From positions 1 to 64,000 of the forward strand of contig JAOPYK010000110.1 of NCBI GenBank assembly GCA_025964695.1: DNA of 64,000 bases, given 5' to 3'. The position numbers and the translations under genes are program-made. Below, in pieces: positions 17,446 through 28,238 of the stretch; within the stretch, counting starts at the first letter, position 1, and each line of letters opens with the position of its first letter. Under the pieces are notes generated by a model. That model saw only the letters and a program-made list of their open reading frames with translations, made no database searches and was not told the origin of the DNA. This stretch comes from Streptosporangiaceae bacterium (lineage in GTDB: Bacteria; Actinomycetota; Actinomycetes; Streptosporangiales; Streptosporangiaceae).

Positions 17446-19062
17446 TCAGACGACTTCAGGTGGTGGCGGGCCCACGGTGGGACTCTGCACACTTGGCCCG
17501 GCGAGCGCGTCGCGGAAGTCCCGCAGGGCGGGCATGTCGCCGTGCATGGCGGCCGCCGCGGCGCCGAGCTGGCGGGCGCGGTGCATGAGGATGTCGGACC
17601 GGTGCTCGGCCGGCAGATCCAGGATCGCCTCGCGGCCGGCGGTGAGCGCCGCGTCGGGCTCGCCCGCCTGCAGTCTGCAATGGGCCCGGTCGAGCCGGAC
17701 CAGGGTGCGATCGAGCCTGTCGTTGACGGTGTAGAGCGTGAGTGCGTGGCTCAGTACCTCGTCGCCACGCTGATGATCGCCAAGATTGGTGTAGGTATCG
17801 CCCTCATAGAAGGTCATCTGCCGGTCGGTGAAACCGAAGACCAGGTCATTGACCTGGTTCCTGGAGAGCTGGTCGAAGACGGCGCGGCCCCGTACCAGCG
17901 CACGACGCGCGCTGGGAGCCGCGTCCGAGCGGCCGCGCAGCGCGAGCATGCCGAGCGCACGCGCCTCCACGGCGGGTGCCATCGCGGCCGCCGCGCAGGG
18001 TGTACGGCCGGCCAGATCCTGCGCCTTGCGGGCCAGGTGCAGCGCCTCGCGCGGATCGCCGTAGTACATCGGCACCAGTGACTCGCGCGCCGTCACCCAG
18101 GCGCGCAGCCCGCGGTCGCCCGTCTCGTCCGCCGCGGTACGGGCGGTACGGAAGAACGAGCGGGCCAACCGGTGGTCACCAAGGTTGATCATGATGAGTC
18201 CGGACAGTCCGGACAACTGGGCGGCGAGCCGGCACAGCCGTTCCTGTAGTTCGATCGGCTGCCGTTGATCGCACATACGCCGGACCTCACTGAAGTCCAG
18301 CAGAACGTCGCAGAGCAGGCGCAGCGACGGGGTGGCCTGATACTGCTGGCCGTACCCGACGATCGTCTCCTCCCACTGATCAAGCATCGTCGGCGATACC
18401 GTCGCGCTGACCAGGGTGTCGTCCATCTTGCGCCGTAGTCCGTCTATGGCGCCCAGGAACTGCCCGTCGACGGCCACGCCCGCGCCGGCAAGAAGCTGAA
18501 GAAGCGTTCTGCGAAGCACGATGTCCTCCTCTCCCATGTCCGCGGCCACGGAGCCACCGGCGCGGTGCTGACTCCGAAGATCGCTATTGAGCATCCATTG
18601 GGTGTCGGCGTGCGACGGCACGACGACCGATCCGACAAGGGCGTCGGACTCGCCCGGCCGGGACTGCGCGGCCCCGCCGGAACGTCCAGAATGACCTCGG
18701 CCACAGATGCATTGCCCCTGAAAACCGAGATCCGTAGGCTCGACCCGGTAGACACTGCACAAATAGTGCAAATATGCCGGGCCCGGTTTTTTGTAACCGC
18801 TCTCGTAGGCCGAGAGCAAAGTCTCACCGAGCTTCGGCGGAGGTTTTCCGTCGACCTCGTAGAGTGCCCGGATCTGCGCGATGACATCCGAGAGTGCGAT
18901 GCCCCGGGCGAGCCGCTGCGATTTGACCTTGCTGGTGCCGAATAGTGGTCCGCACTGATCGTGGATCTCAGCCGCGATCTCTGCGTGGGTATGGCCTCTG
19001 GCCAGACCGTGCGCGCGTATCCTGCGCGCTATGTCCGTTTCCTTGCGGGGGGATTCCGGCAT
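17446..19062 (-). CDS. HTH transcriptional regulator with TPR region
   Basis: 538 residues. The N-terminal 110 residues are an atypical XRE-like HTH (RAHGLARGHTHAEIAAEIH; LGETLLSAYESGYKKPGPAYLHYLCSVY split over two helical sets). A Cys cluster (CICGRGH) follows, then an all-helical TPR-like array from about 200 to 520 (LGDHRLARSFF, ALGMLALRG, NLGDHQRGDEV). The layout matches the actinobacterial HTH-TPR regulators thought to sense small peptides or metabolites. It is divergent from the small gene at 19401 and overlaps no gene upstream. The ligand and targets are unknown. Confidence 0.8.
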   Translation of the reverse strand: MPESPRKETDIARRIRAHGLARGHTHAEIAAEIHDQCGPLFGTSKVKSQRLARGIALSDVIAQIRALYEVDGKPPPKLGETLLSAYESGYKKPGPAYLHYLCSVYRVEPTDLGFQGQCICGRGHSGRSGGAAQSRPGESDALVGSVVVPSHADTQWMLNSDLRSQHRAGGSVAADMGEEDIVLRRTLLQLLAGAGVAVDGQFLGAIDGLRRKMDDTLVSATVSPTMLDQWEETIVGYGQQYQATPSLRLLCDVLLDFSEVRRMCDQRQPIELQERLCRLAAQLSGLSGLIMINLGDHRLARSFFRTARTAADETGDRGLRAWVTARESLVPMYYGDPREALHLARKAQDLAGRTPCAAAAMAPAVEARALGMLALRGRSDAAPSARRALVRGRAVFDQLSRNQVNDLVFGFTDRQMTFYEGDTYTNLGDHQRGDEVLSHALTLYTVNDRLDRTLVRLDRAHCRLQAGEPDAALTAGREAILDLPAEHRSDILMHRARQLGAAAAAMHGDMPALRDFRDALAGPSVQSPTVGPPPPEVV

Positions 19063-19400
19063 CCCATCTCACCACTTCGGCGAACGTCGGTGGCCTTAGG
19101 ATCATGACCACAGCAGATAGCCTCTTGTGCACGCAGCGTAACTCTCTAGTCGTGCCAGGCCAACCCATTCCCGGAAAACAGGTGTGCACCGGGTGTACCG
19201 CCTGGCACCTGGGCAGACGAACCTTACACCTGGAGTGGGAATCGTCCTCCCGGCAAGAATAATTTCCTTCTCCCCGAACGACGGGCCCTTGACCGGCGAC
19301 GACGGACTTGCAATTCTCGCCTGGCGTAGTGATGCGCATTCAAACTGTCGATCACAACGGATCAGGGTCACGCCGCACGAACACGGAGGGGGTGCGCAAG
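19063..19400. promoter_or_regulatory. Divergent intergenic region of the HTH-TPR gene
   Basis: 338 bases, AT-richer than its flanks. Several short inverted pieces (GTGCACC/GGTGTAC, CCTGGCACCTGG) cluster at 19180-19225. A TTGACC at 19289-19294 could be a -35 for the rightward gene, but no good -10 was found. The HTH-TPR protein may bind here. Confidence 0.35.
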
Positions 19401-19682
19401 GTGGTCAGCGACAACCGGCTCGGCTACCTGGAAGAGCTGGTGGACGAACTCGGTACGCGTGGGCTGACCGCCCGGGTGGTGCGTACCCGGTCCGGGCCGG
19501 CGTTCCTGCGGGTGTGCAACCCGGAGGCGGCGAGCCTGGCGGAGAATGTCACGTGCGCGCCGGCACCCGATTCGAGCGAGCATTACTACTGGTGGTCGTG
19601 GGGGGAGCGCATGCACCGGGTGGACGACCCCGGCGGCGCCGCCCTCAAGGTGGCGCACGTGCTGGAGGCCCACCCTCACTGA
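19401..19682 (+). CDS. Small hypothetical protein divergent from the HTH-TPR regulator
   Basis: 93 residues. The GTG at 19401 is placed nine bases after GGAGGG; an in-frame GTG at 19392 is too close to it. The N-terminal helix (LGYLEELVDELGTRGL) is followed by a beta-rich part (ARVVRT, AFLRVCNPEAASLAENV) and HYYWWSWGERMHRVDD. Small proteins of this kind are common beside actinobacterial HTH regulators, but I cannot name a family. There is no signal or membrane segment. Confidence 0.7.
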   Translation: MVSDNRLGYLEELVDELGTRGLTARVVRTRSGPAFLRVCNPEAASLAENVTCAPAPDSSEHYYWWSWGERMHRVDDPGGAALKVAHVLEAHPH

Positions 19683-19687
19683 CGTGG

Positions 19688-19743
19688 CACGTCCCGCGGG
19701 TCCTGGTCTAGAACGGCGCGGGGATCCGGCCCCGCGGGACGTG
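19688..19743 (+). terminator. Hairpin after the small gene; noncoding to 19994
   Basis: Perfect 13-base arms (CACGTCCCGCGGG and complement) enclose a smaller GGGGATCCGGCCCC stem and start six bases after the stop at 19682. The remaining 250 bases to the MscS gene are noncoding; TACGATC occurs twice 25 bases apart near 19905-19935 and may belong to the mscS promoter. Confidence 0.7.
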
Positions 19744-19994
19744 TCCACCCTCTCGGCAACACCGGCTGTCGCCCAGGTCCACGGTCCTCACCTGATGGGC
19801 GGGCGACTCCGCCGGACGGCGTCCGACTCCCAGAGGGGGGTGGGCCGGGCACGTCCGGCAGCCCTCCCGGGCCCGGTCGCAGGACCGTCACCCGGCGGTC
19901 GTACGATCCGGTCGTCACCGTCCCATACGATCGGTTTGCGTACTCGCCGAAGATCCACGGCGCCAGTCCGACCGACCCGGGAGGGTCTTCACTC

Positions 19995-21002
19995 GTGTTC
20001 CAGCTCCACCCGACTCTGGCCGGGCCGATCTTTCAGGCGAAGGGGACGGCCGAAGACTTCTGCGGCAGGCATCCGAAGCCAAAGGTGCCCTGCCGTCTGG
20101 TATGGAACATCACCCATAGCCCGGACGTCACCAAGTTCGTGCGCGCCTACAACCTCGACGTCTGGGCGAACAAGATCGTCGCGATCATCGTGACCATCGT
20201 GATCGCGCTCATCGTGCGCCGCATCGTCCAGAAGACCGTCAGCAAGGTCACCACCCGCATGGCCGAGGGCACCATGTCGGATAAGATCCGGGAGAAGACC
20301 CGGACGATCTTCGATGGCAGTCCCGCCCTGGTCAGCGAGCGGCGCCGCCAGCGCGCTGAGACGATGGAATCCCTGCTCCGCAGCATCGCCTCTGTGATCA
20401 TCCTCGGGATGGCCACGTTCTCGGTGCTCGGGGAGATCGGGATCAATCTGGCCCCCGTGCTGGCCAGCGCGAGCATCATCGGCGTCGCGGTGGCCTTCGG
20501 CGCGCAGAACCTCGTCAAGGACTTCCTGTCCGGCACCTTCATGCTGCTCGAGGACCAGTACGGGGTAGGAGACGTCATCGACGTCGGCCCGGCCAAGGGC
20601 ACGGTCGAGGCGGTCACCCTGCGGGTCACCCGCTTGCGGGACGTCAACGGCGTGGTCTGGTACATGCGCAACGGCGAGATCCAGCGCATCGGCAACGAGT
20701 CCCAGAACTGGGCCCGCGCCGTGCTGGACATTCCGGTGTCGTACGCGGAGGACGTCGACAAGGTGCGCAGCATCCTCGAATCAACGGCCGCGGGCATGAC
20801 CGTCAATCCGCCCTGGGACGAGATCGTGCTCGATGAGCCGTCGGTCTGGGGCGTGCAGGCCCTCACGGGCGAGGCCGTGATCGTCCGGGTGGTCGTCAAG
20901 ACCGCGCCGGGCAAGCAGGGCGAGGTCGCCAGAGAGCTGCGCGGCAGGGTCAAGAAGGCCTTCGACGAGGCGGGCATCTCGGTGGCGCCGCTCACCGGGT
21001 GA
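19995..21002 (+). CDS. MscS-family small-conductance mechanosensitive channel
   Basis: 335 residues. It is a membrane channel that releases solutes on hypo-osmotic shock. Transmembrane segments lie at about 57-80, 125-146 and the pore helix at 148-175 ([24 protein letters not shown], the conserved Gly/Ala-rich pore). The beta domain ([28 protein letters not shown]) and the alpha/beta C-terminal domain follow. The GTG at 19995 is the first start in frame. The stop overlaps or adjoins the globin gene, so the two are probably co-transcribed. Confidence 0.93.
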   Translation: MFQLHPTLAGPIFQAKGTAEDFCGRHPKPKVPCRLVWNITHSPDVTKFVRAYNLDVWANKIVAIIVTIVIALIVRRIVQKTVSKVTTRMAEGTMSDKIREKTRTIFDGSPALVSERRRQRAETMESLLRSIASVIILGMATFSVLGEIGINLAPVLASASIIGVAVAFGAQNLVKDFLSGTFMLLEDQYGVGDVIDVGPAKGTVEAVTLRVTRLRDVNGVVWYMRNGEIQRIGNESQNWARAVLDIPVSYAEDVDKVRSILESTAAGMTVNPPWDEIVLDEPSVWGVQALTGEAVIVRVVVKTAPGKQGEVARELRGRVKKAFDEAGISVAPLTG

Positions 21003-21025
21003 CGAGTCCGCATAGGCTTGGATCG

Positions 21026-21406
21026 ATGGCTACCGAGGTGAGTTTGTACGATGCCGTGGGCGGCGAAGAGACCTTCCGCCGGCTGGTCCACCGCTTCTAT
21101 CAGGGTGTCGCCGAAGATCCGGTGCTGCGTCCCCTTTACCCGGAGGAGGATCTCGGCCCGGCCGAGGAGCGGCTCCGGCTCTTCCTGATCCAGTACTGGG
21201 GCGGTCCGAGGACCTACGGCGAACTGCGCGGGCATCCCCGGCTGCGGATGCGGCATGCGCCGTTCACGGTCGGGGTGGCGCAGCGAGACGCCTGGCTGAA
21301 GCACATGCGCGACGCGCTGGACGAGCTGGCCCTCCCGGAGGAGGCCGACACCATGTTCTGGAACTACGTGGTCATGGCCGCGAGCAGCCTCTTGAACTCC
21401 GACTAG
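21026..21406 (+). CDS. glbO: Truncated haemoglobin, group II (GlbO type)
   Basis: 126 residues, close to the usual trHbO length. Diagnostic features are [22 protein letters not shown] with the proximal His, a Tyr in HRFYQGV and the Trp of DAWLKHM (G8 position). The family binds O2 and NO and is often linked to respiration or redox stress. The ATG at 21026 is chosen because it gives the normal N-terminus; a GTG at 20999 overlapping the mscS stop (GTGA) would add nine residues. Confidence 0.93.
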   Translation: MATEVSLYDAVGGEETFRRLVHRFYQGVAEDPVLRPLYPEEDLGPAEERLRLFLIQYWGGPRTYGELRGHPRLRMRHAPFTVGVAQRDAWLKHMRDALDELALPEEADTMFWNYVVMAASSLLNSD

Positions 21407-21470
21407 GGCAGCACCATCCAGTTCGCCCGACCTGTCATCCTTTGGCGTTCTCTTGGGTAGAGCGCACCTT

Positions 21471-23039
21471 ATGATGCGATCTTCCTGGTGGCGCGATGCC
21501 GTCGTGTACGAGGTGTACGTCCGCAGCTTCACCGACTCCGACGGGGACGGAGAGGGAGACCTCGGCGGCGTCCGGAGCAGGCTGCCCTACCTCCGCGAGC
21601 TCGGCGTCGATGCCCTCTGGCTGACCCCCTTCTACCGGTCTCCGCTGGCGGACGGCGGTTACGACGTCGCCGACTACCGCGACGTGGACCCGCGCTTCGG
21701 CACCCTCGACGACTTCGAGGCGCTGGTCTCCGACGCCCACGCGCTCGGCCTCAAGCTCATCGTCGACATCGTCCCCAACCACACCTCCGACCAGCACGCC
21801 TGGTTCCAGGAGGCACTCGCCGCCGGGCCGGGCAGCCCGGCCCGTGGGCGCTATCTGTTCCGTGCGGGGAAAACGCGCGACGCCCCTCCCAACGACTGGC
21901 CGTCGGCCTTCGGCGGCCCGGCCTGGACCCAGGTCCCCGACGGGGAATGGTATCTCCACCTGTACGCGACCGAGCAACCCGACCTCAACTGGCGTAACCC
22001 GGAGGTGCGCCGGGAGTTCGAGGACGTCCTGCGCTGCTGGCTGGACCGGGGCGTGGACGGGTTCCGCATCGACGTGGCCGCCGGCCTGTTCAAGGACCCC
22101 TCGTTCGCCGACCTCGGCGACCTGGATCGCCATGCGGTCGGCAGTCCGATGTACAGCCGCCCCGAGGTGCACGAGGTCTACCGCGACTGGCGGCGCATTC
22201 TGAACGCCTACTCAGACCAGCCGCCCGGGGACGAGCGCATGGCGGTCGGCGAGGTCTGGACCGACAGCCCGGAGGATCTCACGCTGTTCCTGCGTCCCGA
22301 CGAGCTCCACCAGGCGTTCAACTTCGCCCTGCAGCTGGCGCCATGGTCGGCGAGCGACTTCAAGAGCGTGGTCACCGACTTCCTCCGGACGGCTGAACCG
22401 ATCCAGGCGGCACCGACCTGGGTGCTGTCCTCACACGACGCCACCCGGCACCGGACCCGGTACCAGGACGGCACCGGCAACGGGCTGCCGCGTGCCAGGG
22501 CCGCGCTGCTGTTCATGCTGGCACTGCCCGGATCGGCCTACCTTTACCAGGGCGAGGAACTGGGACTGGAAGAGGTCGTGGACCTCCCGGACTCGGCCCG
22601 CCAGGACCCGATCTGGTTCCGTACCGGCGGCACCCAGCGGGGCAGGGACGGCTGCCGGGTCCCGATCCCCTGGTCCGGCTCGGACGAGCCGTACGGCTTC
22701 TCCCCCAACGGCGGCAAGCCCTGGCTGCCGATGCCGGACGGCTGGGAACCGCTGACGGTCGAGGCCCAGTCCGGCGACCCCGGCTCGGTCCTGGCCTTCT
22801 ACCGGCAGGCGCTGCGCCTGCGGCGGGAACTGCGCGCCACGCTGCCGCGGGACCTGGAGCTGGAATGGCTGGACTCCCGCTCTCCGAAGGCCCTGGCGTT
22901 CCGGCGCGGCCCGCTGATGTGCGTGCTCAACTGCGGGGACGGGCCGGTGCCGCTACCGCCCGGTCGCGAGCTCCTCCTGGCCAGCGCCCCCCCGGACGGC
23001 GGCCTGCTCCCCGGCAACGCCGCGGCCTGGCTGCGCTGA
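21471..23039 (+). CDS. GH13 alpha-glucosidase
   Basis: 522 residues. A cytoplasmic alpha-glucosidase or trehalulose-type hydrolase of the oligo-1,6-glucosidase/AglA group. GH13 regions: DIVPNHTS, GFRIDVAAG (nucleophile Asp about 200), GEVW (acid/base Glu about 261) and SSHDATRHR (transition-state Asp about 323). The last region has SSHD rather than the common SNHD. YLYQGEELG and the C-terminal beta domain follow. Two adjacent ATGs (21471, 21474) are possible starts. Its 3' end overlaps the convergent MFS gene by 87 bases. Confidence 0.92.
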   Translation: MMRSSWWRDAVVYEVYVRSFTDSDGDGEGDLGGVRSRLPYLRELGVDALWLTPFYRSPLADGGYDVADYRDVDPRFGTLDDFEALVSDAHALGLKLIVDIVPNHTSDQHAWFQEALAAGPGSPARGRYLFRAGKTRDAPPNDWPSAFGGPAWTQVPDGEWYLHLYATEQPDLNWRNPEVRREFEDVLRCWLDRGVDGFRIDVAAGLFKDPSFADLGDLDRHAVGSPMYSRPEVHEVYRDWRRILNAYSDQPPGDERMAVGEVWTDSPEDLTLFLRPDELHQAFNFALQLAPWSASDFKSVVTDFLRTAEPIQAAPTWVLSSHDATRHRTRYQDGTGNGLPRARAALLFMLALPGSAYLYQGEELGLEEVVDLPDSARQDPIWFRTGGTQRGRDGCRVPIPWSGSDEPYGFSPNGGKPWLPMPDGWEPLTVEAQSGDPGSVLAFYRQALRLRRELRATLPRDLELEWLDSRSPKALAFRRGPLMCVLNCGDGPVPLPPGRELLLASAPPDGGLLPGNAAAWLR

Positions 23040-24194
23040 GATCATCGGGACCATGATGATCGCGACGAGCGGGAAGGCGACCACCGAGGCGAACGCCGCC
23101 GCGTAGCCCGGCCCGCTGACCACCAGGCCCAGCACCGGGGCGGTGGCCAGCGCGAAGGCGTTCTGCACGGTGTTCTGCAGGCCCAGCGCCCGGCCCGCCC
23201 AGGCGCCTCCGGCATATTCGGCGACGGCGGTGAAGGCGAGTCCGTTGGGGCTCACCGTGATCACCCCCGCGATCAGCAGCGGCACGATCGCGGCGCTGGA
23301 CCCGGCGTAGGTCCCGGCCGCGAGGGCCAGCATGACGATCGTGATCAGGACCGCCACGAGCCGCAGCGGCCGGACTCTGCTGCCCGCCCGGTCGGACCAG
23401 ATCCCGGCGCCCAGCCGGGTCAGCGCGCCGCCCACCTGCGTCAGCGCCAGCACCCGGCCTGCGGTGCCGGGAGCCCAGCCGCAGACGTCGACCAGATAGA
23501 CCAGCGAGAAGGTGGCGATGGCGAACTGCGGGACGACCAGCAGGGCGCTGGTGGCGTGCAGCCGCCATAGCACCGGCGTCCGGTAGGGGGACCGGGTCCG
23601 TACCGCGGCCTTGGCGGTCCGGGCCGGATCGCGGGCGAACAGTGCCGCCAGTGCCCCCATCAGCAGGCAGAAGCCTCCCAGCGCCAGCAGCGGGGCGCCC
23701 AGGCCGAAGACCGCCAGCCCCGGCAGGGTCGCGGCGGCCATCGCCACACCCAGCGGCTGGGCGGTCTGGCGGATGCCCATCGCCAGGCCGCGCTCGCGCA
23801 CTGCGAACCAGCCCAGGATCAGCCGGCCGCTCGCGGCGTGCACCGACGCCCCGCCCGCGCCGGCGATCACGATGCAGATCGCCAGCGGCACCAGGCCGTG
23901 CACGAAGGCGGCGGCGCACTGTGCCAGCCCGGCGATCAGCAGGCCCAGCCCCAGCACCAGCCGCTCGCCGTAGCGGTCGGCCAGCAGTCCCCACAGGAAC
24001 AGCATGCCGAGCAGTCCGGCCATGGGACAGGCGACCACGACGCTGGCCTCGCCGAGCGAGAGGCCCTCGGCGCGCAGGGCGGGGATCAGGAAGGGCAGCC
24101 CATACTGAGAGGCGCAACCGGCGGTCATCGCGCCCAGACCGACGGACAGCACCACCCAGCGCCGTCGAGCGGGGGGCATGGTCGCTGTGTTCAT
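22953..24194 (-). CDS. MFS transporter
   Basis: 413 residues with 12 predicted membrane helices. The A-like loop GLLADRYGERLVLG between helices 2 and 3 marks the major facilitator superfamily, and the central loop RDPARTAKAAVRTRSPYRTP separates the halves. The substrate is unknown. The last 25 or so residues are hydrophilic (EQAAVRGGAGQEELATGR) and are encoded opposite the end of the glucosidase gene. An ATG five codons in is an alternative start. An AT-rich candidate operator lies directly upstream. Confidence 0.88.
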   Translation of the reverse strand: MNTATMPPARRRWVVLSVGLGAMTAGCASQYGLPFLIPALRAEGLSLGEASVVVACPMAGLLGMLFLWGLLADRYGERLVLGLGLLIAGLAQCAAAFVHGLVPLAICIVIAGAGGASVHAASGRLILGWFAVRERGLAMGIRQTAQPLGVAMAAATLPGLAVFGLGAPLLALGGFCLLMGALAALFARDPARTAKAAVRTRSPYRTPVLWRLHATSALLVVPQFAIATFSLVYLVDVCGWAPGTAGRVLALTQVGGALTRLGAGIWSDRAGSRVRPLRLVAVLITIVMLALAAGTYAGSSAAIVPLLIAGVITVSPNGLAFTAVAEYAGGAWAGRALGLQNTVQNAFALATAPVLGLVVSGPGYAAAFASVVAFPLVAIIMVPMISAQPGRGVAGEQAAVRGGAGQEELATGR

Positions 24195-24232
24195 ATGCTG
24201 ATATTAGCGTCTTACATATTGATATGCCGATT
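24190..24232 (-). promoter_or_regulatory. AT-rich candidate promoter/operator of the MFS gene
   Basis: A sharply AT-rich island at the start of the MFS gene contains CATATG, TGATATTAG and ATATTGATATG, giving an imperfect inverted repeat with CATAT at both outer ends. It stands out in a roughly 70% GC region and is well placed for a regulator binding site. Confidence 0.45.
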
Positions 24233-24305
24233 GGGCCTGCGGCATCCGTCGGCCGTGGCGGCCTGGTCCTCGCAGGGAAGCAGATCTCGCAGAACGACGG
24301 GAGGG

Positions 24306-24743
24306 TCAGTCCTTGGGGCACAGGTAGCGAGCGATGAACTCCCGCTCCTTGGCGGTGAAGCGGCGCAGCCGGGCCGCCTCAGGGTCGAAGGCGACGATCA
24401 AGGAAGCGGCGGTGGCGTAGATGTGCTCGTCGTCCCGGATCTCGTAGGCCAGCTTGAACGACGCGGCCCGCGCCTCGGTGACCCAGGTCTCCACCCGGAT
24501 GGCGTACAGCACACCGGTCAGCGGCCGCCGGTAGTCGATCTCGTGACGGGAGACGACCATGCCGCGGACCGGATCCTCACCCTTGCGCACCGGGTCCGCG
24601 TGGAACATCTCCAGCCGTGCGTCCTCGAGATAGCCGAGGAACTTGACGTTGTTGACGTGCAGCTGAGAGTCAATGTCCCCGAACCGGACGTGGAACTCGT
24701 AGACATGCCGGTAGTCGCCCGCGGACGGCATCATCTCGCTCAT
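24306..24743 (-). CDS. Acyl-CoA thioesterase, hotdog fold (4HBT)
   Basis: 145 residues. VRFGDIDSQLHVNNVKFLGYLEDAR contains the YbgC/4HBT active-site Asp followed by the hotdog helix. EIDYRRPLTG and the ETWV strand complete the fold. It hydrolyses acyl-CoA thioesters; chain preference is unknown. It follows ettA by 146 bases on the same strand, a common actinobacterial neighbourhood. Confidence 0.9.
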   Translation of the reverse strand: MSEMMPSAGDYRHVYEFHVRFGDIDSQLHVNNVKFLGYLEDARLEMFHADPVRKGEDPVRGMVVSRHEIDYRRPLTGVLYAIRVETWVTEARAASFKLAYEIRDDEHIYATAASLIVAFDPEAARLRRFTAKEREFIARYLCPKD

Positions 24744-24844
24744 GTCCTCACCAGGGAAGTAGGCGGCGCTAACTCAGGGATCGCAGCGATGCTACCCGGC
24801 CGCCCGACACGAACCGGGCGACTGTGACGCGCACCACCCGGCCC

Positions 24845-24866
24845 CCGTGATGTCGCATGATCACGG
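24845..24866 (-). terminator. Weak hairpin after ettA
   Basis: Seven-base arms CCGTGAT/ATCACGG with an 8-base loop lie 24 bases beyond the ettA stop. There is no T run, so termination may be partial. Confidence 0.4.
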
Positions 24867-24889
24867 AAGGCGGTGCCTTTGTGCGGGCG

Positions 24890-26551
<1,662 letters not shown>

Positions 26552-26596
26552 GCCACCAGCCTAGGGGCTCCCGGGCACTGCTCGGGGGCCGCGCGG

Positions 26597-27886
26597 TCAC
26601 ACCGGCTGCGGTGGATTGGGCCGCGCGGCGGGCAGGCAGACCCGATCCCGGCCGGACTCCTTCGCCCGGTACAGAGCAAGATCGGCCGCGGCCATCAGCT
26701 CGATCAGATCTTGTCCGTGGGTGCGGAACAGCGACACCCCTACCGAGATCGTCACGGTGGCGGTGCCGTCCTCGGCGGGCACCGCCAGCCTGCGGACCCG
26801 GTTGCGAAGCCGCTCAGCGACCCGGCAGGCCTCGACGGTGTCCGCGCCGGGCAATAGCGCCACGAACTCCTCGCCGCCGAACCGGCCGACCACGTCATAG
26901 TCACGCAGCTGGCTGACCAGGGTGTTCGCGACCGCTATGAGCACCTGGTCCCCCACCAGATGGCCATGGGTGTCGTTCACCCGCTTGAAGTGGTCGATAT
27001 CGATGATCAACACGGCCAGCGGCACCGTGGTCCGCCGTGCCCGGGACAGCTCGGTGTCCGCCTCACGCTGCCACGCGGCGGCGTTGAGCAGGCCGGTCTT
27101 GGCATCGGTGCGGGCGGCGGCCTGCAGCTGCTGGTGCAGCAGGCTGCGCTGGAGCAGCACGACCGGCGGCAGCGCCAGCACCAGCAGCCCCAGGGAGTCG
27201 GTGCAGGTGATGGCCACGATCACGCCGACGCAGAGCTCGACGATGTCGAGGGTCAGGCTCTCCCGGTTCCACAAGACCTCGCGCCACCGGGTCTCGGGCG
27301 CGGCGCTGTGCGCGGCCACCGCCACCAGCCCGGTGTTGACCACGATGAACAGCACCGCGGCGGCGATCGCCGTCAGGAGCGCCGCCGGGATCTCCACGAC
27401 CCAGTCGACGCCGCTGTCCAGCGGGTCGGGGACCACCAGATGGAACACGACCGACGCGGCGGCCCCCGCCAGCCCCAGAGCGGAGGTGACGAAGACCCTG
27501 CGGTAGAGCAGCGTCCGGCGGACCCTGAACTGGAGCAGCGCCTGCAGCGGGATCGGCATCAGCAGGGCGTAGAAGGGCGGCAGCAGCAGCGCCGCCGGGA
27601 GCCACCACGCCGACAGGAGGTCACGAGCCACGCCCGCGGGCATCCCGAGCCGCCGCGACGCCTCGATGCACACGGTGCCGCAGGCGAGCAGCGTCACGAA
27701 GGTGATCACGTGGTTGGGCCGGAACGGGATGTGCGCACCCTGTTCGATGACCAGCGCCAGATGCAGCGCGACCACCGCGACCACGTATCCGACCAACGCC
27801 ACCGGCTGGGTCAGAAGAGGCCAGCCGGGTGGCGTGCGCGGCACGTCTCCACGACTCCCGGCGGCCGACTGGTGCACTGCCGTCAT
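26597..27886 (-). CDS. Membrane GGDEF diguanylate cyclase
   Basis: 429 residues. Seven or eight hydrophobic segments occupy residues 20-250, forming an unassigned membrane sensor. A GGDEF domain (about 265-420) follows, with the active motif GRFGGEEF (about 335) and an RDYD I-site nine residues before it, in the spacing of product-inhibited cyclases. It should make cyclic di-GMP with feedback inhibition. The ATG at 27886 has GAGGGGGG upstream; the frame extending to 28456 is rejected. Cyclic di-GMP controls development through BldD in streptomycetes. Confidence 0.9.
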   Translation of the reverse strand: MTAVHQSAAGSRGDVPRTPPGWPLLTQPVALVGYVVAVVALHLALVIEQGAHIPFRPNHVITFVTLLACGTVCIEASRRLGMPAGVARDLLSAWWLPAALLLPPFYALLMPIPLQALLQFRVRRTLLYRRVFVTSALGLAGAAASVVFHLVVPDPLDSGVDWVVEIPAALLTAIAAAVLFIVVNTGLVAVAAHSAAPETRWREVLWNRESLTLDIVELCVGVIVAITCTDSLGLLVLALPPVVLLQRSLLHQQLQAAARTDAKTGLLNAAAWQREADTELSRARRTTVPLAVLIIDIDHFKRVNDTHGHLVGDQVLIAVANTLVSQLRDYDVVGRFGGEEFVALLPGADTVEACRVAERLRNRVRRLAVPAEDGTATVTISVGVSLFRTHGQDLIELMAAADLALYRAKESGRDRVCLPAARPNPPQPV

Positions 27887-28238
27887 GCTCCCCCCTCGGT
27901 CGGGACAGCCCTCAGGGGTTTGCGAGTCCGGACCCCCACGGCGTATCACGTTGTGTAACACGATAGTTGCAATGTGTGCGGAGCGAGTGAAGAACCGGTA
28001 CCTTCGTTGCCGTATATCTGGACGCACCGCCATCTGGGCACACCGCTCACTGGCGGCCATCACGACAGCTCGGCTCACACCGCCCTCGGCAGCACCGGAG
28101 GGGAAGACACGATGCGCGGAATTTCCTGGATCTAGGGGCCCTGCCATCTGCGCCATGGCAGCGGGGACGCCGCCACGCCTGGCGACGCCCCCGCCCCGCA
28201 CCGGATCGCTCCTCCGGCGGCCCCTCATCACACCGGCG
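27887..28238. other. Intergenic region between ssb-like and GGDEF genes
   Basis: 352 bases. Near 27945-27975 is an AT-richer stretch with GTTGTGTAACAC, the likely promoter region of the GGDEF gene. On the plus strand GGAGGGG (28097-28103) precedes a seven-codon frame (28112-28135) of doubtful meaning. Hairpins at 28141-28161 (CTGCCAT/ATGGCAG) and about 28163-28195 (GGGGACGCC/GGCGACGCCCC) probably terminate the ssb-like gene. Confidence 0.5.
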
